64,000 bases of DNA from Rhipidocladum racemiflorum. Lineage: Eukaryota; Streptophyta; Magnoliopsida; Poales; Poaceae. How positions within the stretch are numbered: the first letter of the stretch is position 1; each line of letters begins with the position of its first letter. The notes beneath the pieces were generated by a model that was not told where the DNA came from, made no database searches, and saw nothing but the letters and a program-made list of their open reading frames with translations. Position numbers and translations under genes: made by a program. The stretch lies in assembly GCA_036346355.1 (NCBI GenBank), contig CM070576.1, forward strand, positions 15,421,558 to 15,485,557, given 5' to 3'. Positions 1-10,500 of this stretch are shown here, one piece after another.

Positions 1-487
1 TAACAACGTACGTAGTATATGCAGTTTTCATCAACCAAGCACACGCTGAATTTATGGTTCATCAATCACATATACCATTAGGTTTGTGCACACCACCTTA
101 TTCCAAACAGGCAGCAAATCAACACAAACCAGCTTGATTGTGAATACCACACCAAGCTGGAGAAAGCTAGCACACCAGTGCTAATTGACACACCGATTGA
201 AGCGCACCCAAATCAGGTAGCTTGGTGAAAAGCAAACACACCATTTATTCGTTGTGCAAGATTGCATGTCGCAACATAACTTGCACGGGAGCCACACTGT
301 AGAACACAGACACACTTGCAAACACACAGCCAATGGGAAACACATCAAGAGCTGTGAGACAACTCGTAACAGCAGTAAACTGTAAGCCGACCTCCCTTTC
401 GCTGTAGAACAACACAGGCAAGAGCAGCACCGCAAATTACCTATGAAATGAAGAAGGAAAATAAACAAATATTACTTGGATAGAAAA
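1..487. other. Sequence 3' of the NLR relic, no gene seen
   Basis: Small open frames occur on the minus strand but none resembles a known protein. This is probably 3' UTR or flank of the NLR relic. Nothing further can be supported. Confidence 0.4.
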
Positions 488-3400
488 TTAATGGCACCTG
501 CTCAACCTATCTATATGTATATAAGAAACCCCACGAAGAACAAACCTTAGAAGAGAGCCCCTCGGGATGGACTTCTTGTAGTAAGCAGAGTGGCGTGTTT
601 CAAAGAGCGATGGATCATGGTTGGCCTCCATGCCGTCCCACTCGAGCTTGTCCCACAGTCCTTCTACGCAGTCCACGATTGGCTTAGGACCTCGACGTCG
701 ACGGCAATGCGGCAGCGCCTCAGTCGAGCAAATCCCCGAGGTGATCGTCTTCAACACCGGCGAGGTCAATCTAGCCTCGCATATCTGTTCCAGCTTGTGG
801 AGATGTTGTAGCTTGATGTGCTTCAAGATGCTTTGAATGTGACACCATTTGCTATTTCGTTAGGATATTGGTCATCCGTCTCGTCAATGGGAAAACCTGT
901 TTGAGATTACCGCGATGCAGCGATCTGGAGGGTCTCCAATTTTCGCAAGGTGAAGGAAATGGGGAGGGCGAACACCACCTGGGGCAATTGTGCAGGTATA
1001 GATGTTGTAGGTCTTCAAACCTACGTCTGGATCCAATGTTAATGGATCATGATTCATGATTATGACGGTATCGTGGAGTGATTTGGCACATAAAAAAAAG
1101 CAATAGTAGATATTGCGTAAGCTATAATATATAGTGATTTTTTTCAAAAAAATCATAATTAGTTTTTAGCGTTGTCTAAATTCTTCAAACTAAAAAAATG
1201 CTAGCAAAACAGACTCATGACAATCTTAAACTAAAATATTCAACATTATTATCTCATAATCCCAAAAAATCATATACAAAGCACGATTTCTATTACGTAT
1301 GAACCAAGTAATCATCTCATTAATATAATAAACCACAAATAAAACAAACAAGAGACATACAATCCAATATTTCATTAAAACCTATACGTAGTCAAGTAAA
1401 TCTTGTATGCTAACCTATTTTAATTGAAAATGATCAATTTTTATAATTTGATATAAATAGAAGTATATTCTAAACATACGATGAAAATAAATGAATAAAC
1501 AGAAAGATATTGTATAGTGGTCACTATAATAGCTATAAGCTATTAGCTCTAGCAGTAGTGGTGGTCTCTTGCACGGTCATAGCTGCTAAGTTAATATACG
1601 GAATTTCTTGGGCGTAATGTCATGCTTCATGTATTGCAAAGCTATATAGAGAGAGCATTTAATTGCTAGCTATTTGGGACACTAGCAGAAGCACACTGTC
1701 ACCAATAATTCCTTTGCTCCAAATGCAATGGGCCATCTGAGATCACACGCTGAAAATGTCTTCAACCAAAAAAAAATTAAATCATCTTTACTACTGGAAC
1801 CAGTAAAGACGGTATGCAGCTTGGGGCATCTCTCAACATGACACCATTTGAGCTCCTCCCAATATACATGAACCCTAGGAGGAGTGATAGCCGTGATTGA
1901 GGAACTGTCATGCACATGCAATGATTGAACTTTCTTGTTAAGGAATTGTATAATTCTTTCATTGTCGTGCATACTCTCTAAATTGTGGCTGCCTTCACCA
2001 ATCTCGATATGCACACCGAAAGCCTGAAGCAGTCGGCAATCCCACATCAAGGCAGAGCATGCAACATCCTCCGTAAGGCGAATATCCTTGTACGGCAACA
2101 AGGGTCCTATTGGGAGCATGTCCACTTGGCTGGGGCCAATCATCTCAATACTTTTGGTGATGCTAACTTGGCTATGTAACGTAGAAGACACATGGATGCG
2201 CACCTTATCATCCTTGTTGAAGTTACGAACTGTATTCATGACTGACCGAATGAATCTTCCATCTGTAAAAGTAATAGATGTATCGATGTGAACATACCTA
2301 TCTGTCCTCCACAACAGACCATTGGTCTTGCCTTCCCCCCGAGTGTCTACTTGCAGCACTTCCAATCTAGGCCTATGTCCATCCCAGAGTAGGCTCCGGA
2401 GTTGCTCACAGCCTAGTAGTAATAGCTTCTGGAGCTCTGGTACTTCCATTGCATCGAGGTCATCAAGTTTTTTGATGGCCGTACCAGAGAGGTTCAACTC
2501 CTTCAAATTGGGCAATGCACGCAAGAATATACTATGCAGTCGAGCACAACCATTTAGGGAGATCTTTGTGACCTTGGCTTCTAGAGCTTCACGGCGCTTT
2601 GGACGCAATTCTTTTTCTGGCAGTTGTATGGGATGCGTCCAGTTGTCTGCTGGGCCATAACCATCAAAGCTGAAAATCTCGAGCAATGGAGCTCTTTCAA
2701 GTGCAACATGCTCCAAGCTGGAACAACCATCAAGAACAAGCATCTTTAGGATTCTTGCTGATGACACTGCAGGCAATGATTCCATGCGAGTGTTGCCGGA
2801 CAGGTCAAGGAGCTCCAGATTCTTCATGTCTACAAAAGCGCAACTGTCCACTGTGGTTACTTCAGAAGATTCGGTTACTCGGATCTTGTGAAGGATCTGT
2901 AGCTTTCTCCATGCATGAATTATAGTCCTCCATGAGATTCCCTTCGTATTCAGCTCCCTAAGATTGGTCATCACTTCTATCATCTGGGGCAATAAGAGAT
3001 AATTCGTGGAACGTATATCAAGCACCAACAGGTTTGGGAAACATGGCACTTCACCTTGCTCCTTCCCTATGTTTGTGCAATGGTCGAGCCAAAGGAATCT
3101 TAGGTTGTTGCAGCAGAGGAAAAGAGGTGATGAAAAATCAAAGCAGCACTTGCAGAGTTTTAGAACACGGAGGTTGCTGGCCAGTTGAAACAAGTCATTC
3201 GGTAGTTTGTCCGAGGTTGAAGCCAGTTGAAGCAGTTGATCTTCTCCCCCAAATGTAAGGAAATAGGATGATGAATTAACAGAAATATCTCCTTGTTTGT
3301 CCGAGGTGGTTGAATTCCAGCCTTCATAGGGTTTTATTCGCCGATCACTCCATAGATTCAAAACTCGTGTTTCCTCTGAAGAATTGCCCAACTGTCGTAT

Positions 3401-4240
3401 CACTCCATACAATGCATTGCCAACCTCCCAAGCTCTGTCCCCTTGGAGGATTCCATCACATATCCAATAGTTGCAAGCATGAGTAGCCCAACCATAGTCA
3501 ACGCTGATAGAGTTTCCACGTAGTTGTTCTGTTAGGAACAATGAGTACAAGAAGCAATCCACAACTATTGCTGGGTCGATGTCATCCATGCCGGTGTAAC
3601 CAATCACTTCATGACTTCTTTGTGCAATAAACGACTCACTTGTTGACTAACATGTTGTTCATCATTTGGGGTGAAATACATAGATATATTAATAGAACTG
3701 GACTTCAGCACATTCTCTAGGTGAGAGTTGAAATCTTCCGTTATTGGTCCATAACAATTTACCTTCACCAAAAGTTCCGACTCCAGGAACTCCACACTCT
3801 GCCAGATCAATCTCTTCCTCTCCCCCGTAATGAAAAATCAGCAGATACCTTTCATTTACTAGAGATTGATGGATCACACCTCCTATGCTTGTTATCTCTG
3901 ATCTAGAGCTGTCATCAATCCCTCTAAAATCATCTTCCTCATCCTGCTTATCAAACGTGGGCATTAAATGACGAAGGTGTAGCTCCTCATAATTGCCCTC
4001 TGCATCACCCTTACGCTCTTCCCACAGAGCGCAATCAACGTGGATAATTTTGCCAAAATGATTTCTTGAGCTAGAATCACTTGCTGTGGATTTTAGGAGT
4101 TCAGCTATAGCTCTAAGAACAGCAGATGCCCCCAGACCAGCCCAGCCACCAAAGAAGAATGCTTTAGTTTTGCCTTTACCATCGCTATCATGCAAAAGAT
4201 CAAGCAGTTGTTTGACGGCGTCATCAAAATCCCTTACAGC
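488..4240 (-). pseudogene. NLR (NB-ARC/LRR) disease-resistance pseudogene, final exon
   Basis: NLR proteins are intracellular immune receptors. Translation begins at an apparent splice acceptor (TACAG then GCTGTAAGG) at 4240. It gives an NB-ARC-like region with FFFGGWAGLGASAV in the P-loop position and KIIHVDCALW just after, then the nucleotide-binding-domain tail (GKLLWTNNGRF), then a long run of leucine-rich repeats in an intact 641-codon block (1682-3607). The C-terminus continues at 488-1064 with EICEAR-type LRR ends and a tail containing LEWDGMEANHDPSLFETRHS, typical of grass NLRs. Breaks: a one-base frameshift near 3605 (HKEVMK, stop, then VIGYTGMDD resumes in another frame), a second near 1738 (SACDL, then MAHCIWSKG in another frame), further shifts near 890-1000, and about 600 bp of unrelated DNA at about 1065-1670. 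Exon 1 is not in the window. The P-loop lacks the usual GKT lysine. The family call is strong; the exact frameshift positions are inferred from expected family sequence. Confidence 0.88.
1065..1670. other. AT-rich insertion inside the NLR last exon
   Basis: The LRR reading stops at SQIASN near 1670 and resumes near 1064 with an LRR segment (DLQHLYLHNCP). The roughly 600 bases between are AT-rich, have no coding match I recognise, and contain a small perfect palindrome around 1136-1155 (GATTTTTTTCAAAAAAATC). It could be a degraded MITE or an acquired intron. I see no clear terminal repeats. Confidence 0.5.
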
Positions 4241-4490
4241 CTGTATTAATTAATTGCTGTTAGATATGACTCCCCCAATACATATATTGGCAGTATAACT
4301 TCAATAGCTATTTTGCATATGAATGAACTAAAGCAACAAATGGTGATGTCTTAATTACCAACGGTTAGTGTAATCTCTCGTTTGTTTGTGTGGCGTGCAA
4401 AGGAAGAGTAAAGAAAAAAAAGTCATTATAATATCCCGTTTGTTTGTGTGGCAATGTATATATACATGTACAAAATAGGTTGTTGTTGGA
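4205..4490 (-). repeat. NLR exon/intron boundary, copy 1 of a tandem duplication
   Basis: This segment holds the first bases of the NLR final exon and the adjoining intron. Landmarks on the plus strand are TCATCAAAATCCCTTACAGC, TTAGATATGACTCCCCCAAT, AAAGCAACAAATG and GTACAAAATAGGTTGTTG. All four recur in order in the following segment, so the boundary was duplicated in tandem. Confidence 0.7.
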
Positions 4491-4739
4491 CGTCATCAAC
4501 AAAATTCTTTACATCCTGTAGTAATTAATGGCTATTTGATATGCACTACCACAAAACTGCACATTGGTGGCGCTCTATCAGTGACGGTTTTGTTTGAACC
4601 GTCACAAATAGTATTATCAGTGACGGTTCTAACAAAAAAAAAAGACGGGAAGACTATTAGTGACGGTTTTTATTTAGAACCGCCACTGATAATATTATCA
4701 GTGGCGGTTCAAGTCATGGTAAAATTGAGCAAAATTTGG

Positions 4740-4863
4740 AGCACTTAGTTGAAATTAGGAGCACCCATGTCACGGTAAAATCGAGCACTTATTTGAAATT
4801 AGGAGCACCATCTCGAGGTAAAATCGAGCACTTAGTTGAAATTTGGAGCATCCATAGCACGAT
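4740..4863 (+). repeat. Tandem repeat, about 44 bp, three units, inside the CACTA element
   Basis: Units begin AGCACTTAGTTGAAATTAGG at 4740, 4784 and 4827, each followed by GGTAAAATCG-type sequence. A partial degenerate unit precedes them. They lie between the left subterminal repeats and the 5S-like segment. Confidence 0.85.
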
Positions 4864-4941
4864 ATATTTAGAGTATGAGAATACTAAAATTAGTGTTCAG
4901 GTCCTTCGTGGGGTTAAGGGGAGGGGGATACGTTATATTTC

Positions 4942-5060
4942 AAATGTGATCATACCAACACTTTGGTACTAGATCATATAAAAACTCTGAAGTTAAGCGT
5001 GCTTGGGTGGGAGTAGTACTAGGATGGGTGACCTTTCGGGAAGTGCTCGTATTTGCATTA
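4942..5060 (+). pseudogene. 5S rRNA-derived sequence (full length) inside the CACTA element
   Basis: About 119 bases align end to end with plant 5S rRNA. The 5' end keeps GTGATCATACCA. The middle keeps GAAGTTAAGCGTGCTTGGG and GAGTAGTACTAGGATGGGTG, and the 3' end keeps GGGAAGTGCTCGT. The first 40 bases have drifted most. The internal RNA polymerase III control region (A box, intermediate element, C box) is nearly intact. I call it a pseudogene because of substitutions that break stem pairing and because it sits inside a transposon; Pol III transcription is possible. Confidence 0.9.
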
Positions 5061-5073
5061 AAATCGGTGGTAG

Positions 5074-5128
5074 AACTCATTAGTTAAACGTGCTTAGGTG
5101 AGAGTAGTACTAACTATGATGGGTGAGG
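5074..5128 (+). pseudogene. Second, partial 5S rRNA-derived copy
   Basis: GAACTCATTAGTTAAACGTG, GCTTAGGTGAGAGTAGTACT and GATGGGTGA match the central part of 5S rRNA (about positions 37-90), with a small insertion (AACTAT) after AGTACT. It follows the first copy directly, so the source was probably a tandem 5S unit or a local duplication. Confidence 0.75.
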
Positions 5129-5745
5129 GGTGATCTCCTAGAAAATCTATTCATTTTGTGTCAAAACTGCCAAATATTAAATATAAGTATTTGTGGCGGT
5201 TTTTGTTTGGAACCGCCACTGATAATGCATTATTAGTGGCGGTTTTTGTTTGGAACCGCCACTAATAATATTATCAGTGACGGTTTTTGTTTGGAACCGC
5301 CACTGATAATATTATCAGTGACGGTTCAAAACCGCCACTGATAATCTTCGATTATCAGTGGCGGTTCGACAAACCGCCATCGATGGCGATTCTGAACCGC
5401 CACCGATGACGCTTTTTCTAGCGGTGATGAGTCCTACAATACATACATGAGAGGTGCTTCTATGCTTTCCTGCTAATACAAGTTGCACAAATCTTGAAGC
5501 AAAGCGAAGGGTAAGTAATCCTCATCTACCCTTCATTCATGCTTTAATATTTGTTCAATTTAAAAAGGAAGAGCATAGAAGCATCTATTGGTATTATAAT
5601 TTCAGCAGTTATTTGGCAAATGAATAAACGAAAGCAACAAATGAAGTAATCTTAATTATAAGGTTGATGACAAGGCATGCATCCTGTATGGAAATTTTAA
5701 TAGAGTGGAACTAATATATGCATGTACAAAATATATAGGTTGTTT

Positions 5746-6848
5746 ATATATCCTCAGTTACTACCTTGTGGGTTGGTGCCATCAAAGGATTTATTTAGAA
5801 AGACCAAAATCTTGACTCACCCACGTGAATGGATTGAGATACTAAACTAAAATCCTAACCCCTCCACGTGGATGGCCGACATTTTGGGCTTCCCAAACAA
5901 GCCCTAAAAGTGTGTCTCTGCCGCAAAATTACATTTCAAACATGATTGTTAATATTTGTTAACAATGCAGGCATATAGCCGCAAAGCATGTCGGTGTTCC
6001 TGTTGCGAAATGAGGGCAGAAAGGAGGAAGCAATTTTTTTTAAAAAATTCATCTATCCAAAACCTAAAAACTCGCTGCATCTGATCTAAAATTACAGATT
6101 TGGATTTGATACCGTTACCACTTTGACGCATAGGTGTGACTTCTTAGTAGTGGAAGAAGAGCGTATCGAATCACGTTAACACATCGAGGTAGTGATAGCC
6201 TCATCCCACAAGTATCCACACGAACAGGAAGAAGACTCCAGGCTCTAGTATGCTAGAATCCCTGTAGCATGGCCCTCTTGGTTCTCATCGGAATTAGTCT
6301 CTCTACTTCTGTTATCCCATGCAGCCCGAGTACGTCTTTATTTATAACTGAGGAGTTAGAACAAGATAAGCCTGGAATGTTCTATTTCGTAACCAAATAG
6401 AATTCGAGATAACCTTTATCAATTCAAAGCCTTATTTGATTAATTGGCATTACATTAATCAAAATCATACAGGCTTACTATTACGGATTCAATCCAAATC
6501 AATCAAGGACTTATTTTTTCTTTATTAATTCAAATAAATTGATTATAATAATATACAGAATTTATTAATAAACTAGTAGGTTCCCATTCTTTTGTGTGAT
6601 TCCATAGGCCCATTGTGATTTTGCAGTGTATCGAATCACCATTCGACGTATTAGTCGTGAGTGGTTCCTAGCAGAACATTATGACTTCCCTGACCACAAG
6701 GATATCATTTATCTAATAAGCCATCAACAAATATATGTTCAATCCTTTTGTCACTTTCAGATATCAAGATTGAGCCCAAGTCGAGATATGTGTCATCCTT
6801 CCGTTGTTTAATCCATTATTTCCTGAATCTCCAAAGCTAGACAAAATA
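5746..6848 (-). mobile_element. Possible degraded LTR-element leader and LTR (minus strand)
   Basis: Read on the minus strand, 6600 to 6131 has LTR-like features: an AT-rich stretch, TTATAAATAAAGACG near 6340, and then a leader containing GGTAACGGTATCAAATCC near 6110 that resembles a decayed methionine-tRNA primer site. No protein domain is recognisable. The stretch 5746-5950 holds nothing I can name beyond intron-like sequence. Tentative. Confidence 0.25.
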
Positions 6849-7545
6849 AGTTGAGCAGTTGACACCTTAAGTTGCTCAGGCATGGCCACACACATTCTTT
6901 AATTTATCTTCTTCAAGTGGTCTTAAAATATCTTTTTGTCATCGTATAATATAGGTAATCTAGGAGATTGACAAAGATATGATCAGATCTAATGTGACAA
7001 GAAGAGATCGACACCGATATGTACATCAAGAAGAGGCTGAGTGGGATACGATTGGACTTGAAGCTATAAAAGGGGATGATGGGTGACATCAAGAAGAACA
7101 CACACAAAACCAAACAACTCATTCTACTTTTTACTTTTTCGTCAATTATGAGTAGGTTTTAGTCGTGTAATATTTCCTTTGTAATTTGCTTCATCAATAA
7201 AGTTGTGTATCGCTGATTATTGATCTCGTCGACTTATAGCGCAGGTTCGCTTTTTCTCTGATTTTGTTGCGCATTGCCTTCTTCAGGAAAAATGACCTTT
7301 ACCCCCATCTAATCAACCCAATCAGGTTGATTAGATTTATCGGTTACCTTCATCTACATTGGCTTAAACAAGACGATTAGATTTGATCTTACCTCATATT
7401 GACTTATCAGTTGATTAACTCATATTATATTATCCTCTTGTCAATTGCAGGATCAAATCGGCTAGCATGCCCGTGAACCATAAATTGAAACCGACGTTCA
7501 CATGTGTTGGCTTCGATCAATCCGTTGTCAAGTTTTTGGAGCCAA
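6849..7545 (+). mobile_element. Tat-like gypsy LTR, partial, 5' of a gag gene
   Basis: A promoter-like GCTATAAAAGGGG lies near 7060, an AATAAAG signal near 7196, and the stretch ends in TTTTTGGAGCCAACACACTT (from about 7534), resembling the LTR/primer-site junction of grass Tat-like elements. A gag reading frame begins 40 bases later at 7584. The left limit is not defined. Confidence 0.45.
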
Positions 7546-7583
7546 CACACTTTTGGCACGCTCGATGAGACCTGAATCGGACA

Positions 7584-10500
7584 ATGATGTATTTAGATGG
7601 GAAATCCATTTCTTCATCCGAAATTAGTATAGAGGCCATAATCGTCCCCACAATGGACGATTTGACGCCAAAACAGCGCAAGGAAATTGAATACCAAAAG
7701 GCTGAGTTTGAGCAGATGATTCTAAATTGCTACCAAAAGACCCGACGTGGCGTAACAAAGAAGTTAGGACTGCCAACCCGGCAACAAGGAGACACTAGAC
7801 GTTGCGGGAAAACCATAGGTAAGCCGATATATGCCCACTTAAGCGGAATTATCGGATATGATAAATCAATCTTGTAACATTCCAAATTTGGAATTTTCGA
7901 AAAATTTTGAAACCAAAAAGAACCATTTGAATTTTCTTGAATTAATTCTAGCTTAATTTGAATTTTTAATTAACTAAAAGATTTTATTTAATTTTTCTGT
8001 GTAGGTTCCTTGTGCTTCAAGGAATTCTTCTGTAAATTTTGAGATTTTTCTGAGTTTATTTGCTATTTATTTGAATTTATTTAGCTTTATTTGAAATTTT
8101 GGAATTTCTTTAATTCAAAAATGTTTTGAATTCGAAAAAATGCTCTTAGGCTGAATCCTGACTGGCCTGACGACTAGCCCGGCTTCCCGCCAGCTTCATC
8201 GTCTGGCTCGGCCAGCTCCCGCCCATGTGCTTACCCAATCTCGGCCCAAGCCCGGCCAATGGCCGACTCCGCCGCCCGGCGTGCCCGCTGAACCTAACCC
8301 TAACGCCACCGGAATCCGTGCGCTGAACATCGCCCTCGGCTTCCGCGTCCCAAACGCGTGCCCCGAGGCTTTAAAAGCCGCAGTTGAGCCCGGATTCTGG
8401 TTTCCCCTTCCGCGCTGCACCCACCGCTCATCTTGCCACCGCCTAAGAGCCCGCCGTTGCACCACAATCGCTCGCCGAAGCGCCGTCGTCGCCATTGTCG
8501 CCTTCCTCCGCGTCGATTTGCGCCATCACCGCTTCTCCGCCAGAACCGAGGGTAGCACCGAGCTCCTCGTGCCCTACTCTTTCGGATTTGACCATCCACT
8601 CGCCAAATCCGGCCAAGCTCCGCCAATTCACGAGTCGTCTTCCCCGTCACCAGTGATGTGCGGCCGCCAGAAGCCTTGGCCGAGCCAAGCTGACGTGGCG
8701 CCCGTCTCCACCCTTGTGGTCGTCCACCTCGCGCCACCTCAGTGCCACGCCCGCAGCACCGAGCCCGCGTGTCCGCCGCGTCGGACGTGCCCCGTCAACG
8801 CCCCCGTCGCAGCCACGCCAGATGCCACATCAACCGTACCTGCCATGTGGCATCCCCGTCATTGCCACCTCACCCCTAAGCCCTCTCGGTGGACTTGGTT
8901 CATCGTGAATCGAGCCACTGACATGTGGACCCCACGTGTCAGTGGATTTATTTATTCTTTTTCCTATTTCCAGAAAATCCAAAAATCCCAGCAAATCAGA
9001 GGGGGCCACGTGTCCCTTCTCTCTCTCTTTTTCTTTTTCCTGAATTTTTAAACTTCCGGGAGCCCGTTCTCCTCCGTCCGAACTCCAATTTCAGTGATTC
9101 AAATTTCTAAATTTTTCTAAATTCGAGCCCAACCTTCCAGTACCATTCTTTTCAATTTTTCAATTTTATTTGTATTTATTTTTTTTATTTGTTCTCGTTT
9201 CGCGTGTAGACGACATCGTCGGAATTCAAGAAAATCAACAGTCGGAGGTAGAACTAGTGGGAGGCAGTGAAGGAAAGTCTTCCTTGACCATGTTGAACCC
9301 ATGTTTATGAAATGCTTTTGTTGTTTTAAACTATGCATGCTTACTTTTGTACCATGTAATTTAAATGTCGACTTAGGGTTTAGTTATATACCCAAACTTG
9401 TTATGACTCCTTTGACCTTGTTAACTGTGAACCTTTGTCACCCTAGATGATACTAGTTACTGTAATCTGATGATAAATACTAGTGTAGCATGGAACGGTA
9501 GAATTGCTTAGTCCTGCTTAAACATTTCGGTATTATGGTATTAAGGGAATCATTTCAAACTTGATTTAAACTCTTTTGTGAACTTGCGGCAATTGGTGTT
9601 GCTGCTATTTTTTAAAATGAAATAAAGTGGAGAAATGATTTAGACCGGGGCGGATGGTTGTTGGGTTGGTGCGGAATGCACGAGAATGTTTTGGTTCAGT
9701 GAATGTTCCGCCCTAGTCAATTAAGGACCGAAGCGTGTGTTACTTTGGACCGAGTACCACTGTACAACCACAAGTCTATATGGGTACGACCTGGCTAATT
9801 AATTTGTGTCTCATTATTGGCTTCGCCATTGGTTGGAATGCGGTGCCGGATCAAGGTATGCGCAAGGCGCAAGAGGGGAACCTTACATCTTGGGCTTTCT
9901 GACCCTAACAGCGGTGAAACCTTAGTGGGCAACGTTAATAGTGAGGTCATGCATTGTAAAGGCCTTGTCATGATCTCTCTGTCGACACACCAAAGGAAGT
10001 GTGTTAATTGCATGGCACCAAGAGTTGGTCATGTCTTATGGGTAAAGCTGTACACACTCTGCAGAGTTAAAACTACTTAAGTAGCCGTGCCCACGGTCAA
10101 GGGCATGCAAGGTACGCTTTCACATTGTAGACCTTATGGTTTTGTTTTCATATGAAAATGGTGTTTTGGGAACCTGTGGGTGGATGGAACTCTCAGGTGA
10201 TTAGTTTGTACTATGAGTGGATGGAACTCTCGGGTTGTGGTTTGGCGGATGGAGCCAGTCTGGTGATTAGAACTTGTTTAATTGTTATATTAAATTTAAT
10301 GTTTACAATTATAGTTGTTAAATGATGCTTTATGAAATTACTACTGGTATATACTGTTCAATATTGCTTTATGCCAAATGAGCCATATTATGTCTTCCTT
10401 TGTTCAGCTTGCATATAGTTATCATGCATTGAGTTTCCCAAGGCTTGCGAGTACGGTTGTGTACTCACCCTTGCAAATTATCCCCTCTTTCCACAGAGGA

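Larger units (their letters stand above)
4544..5426. mobile_element. Non-autonomous CACTA (En/Spm-like) DNA transposon, 883 bp
   Basis: The left end reads CACTACCACAAAACTGC; the right end, reverse-complemented, reads CACCGCTAGAAAAAGCG, a pair of CACTA-type terminal inverted repeats. A 3-bp target duplication ATG flanks it (4541-4543 and 5427-5429), the length known for this superfamily. Both subterminal regions are packed with direct and inverted copies of a motif like TCAGTGACGGTT/AACCGCCACTGA, the usual transposase-binding arrangement. No transposase is encoded. The centre carries 44-bp tandem repeats and 5S rRNA-derived sequence. Confidence 0.9.
4491..5745 (-). repeat. NLR exon/intron boundary, copy 2, split by a CACTA element
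   Basis: The second diverged copy repeats the landmarks of copy 1: TCATCAACAAAATTCTTTAC, TTTGATATG followed after the CACTA insertion by AGTCCTACAATACATACAT, then AAAGCAACAAATGAAG near 5630 and GTACAAAATATATAGG near 5720. Removing the transposon at 4544-5426 restores a continuous match. The exon part is only about 30 bases, so this copy cannot code. Confidence 0.68.

Noticed and set aside
4160..4195. GKGKTK as the NLR P-loop
   Set aside because: It comes just before the FFFGGWAGLGASA segment that occupies the true P-loop position; it does not fit the GxxGxGKT spacing.
4942..5060. Functional 5S rRNA gene
   Set aside because: Too many substitutions in the 5' third and a transposon context; treated as a 5S-derived pseudogene.
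8227..9051. 274-codon open frame
   Set aside because: It lies in the GC-rich part of the solo LTR at 7873-10841; its proline/arginine-rich translation is compositional.
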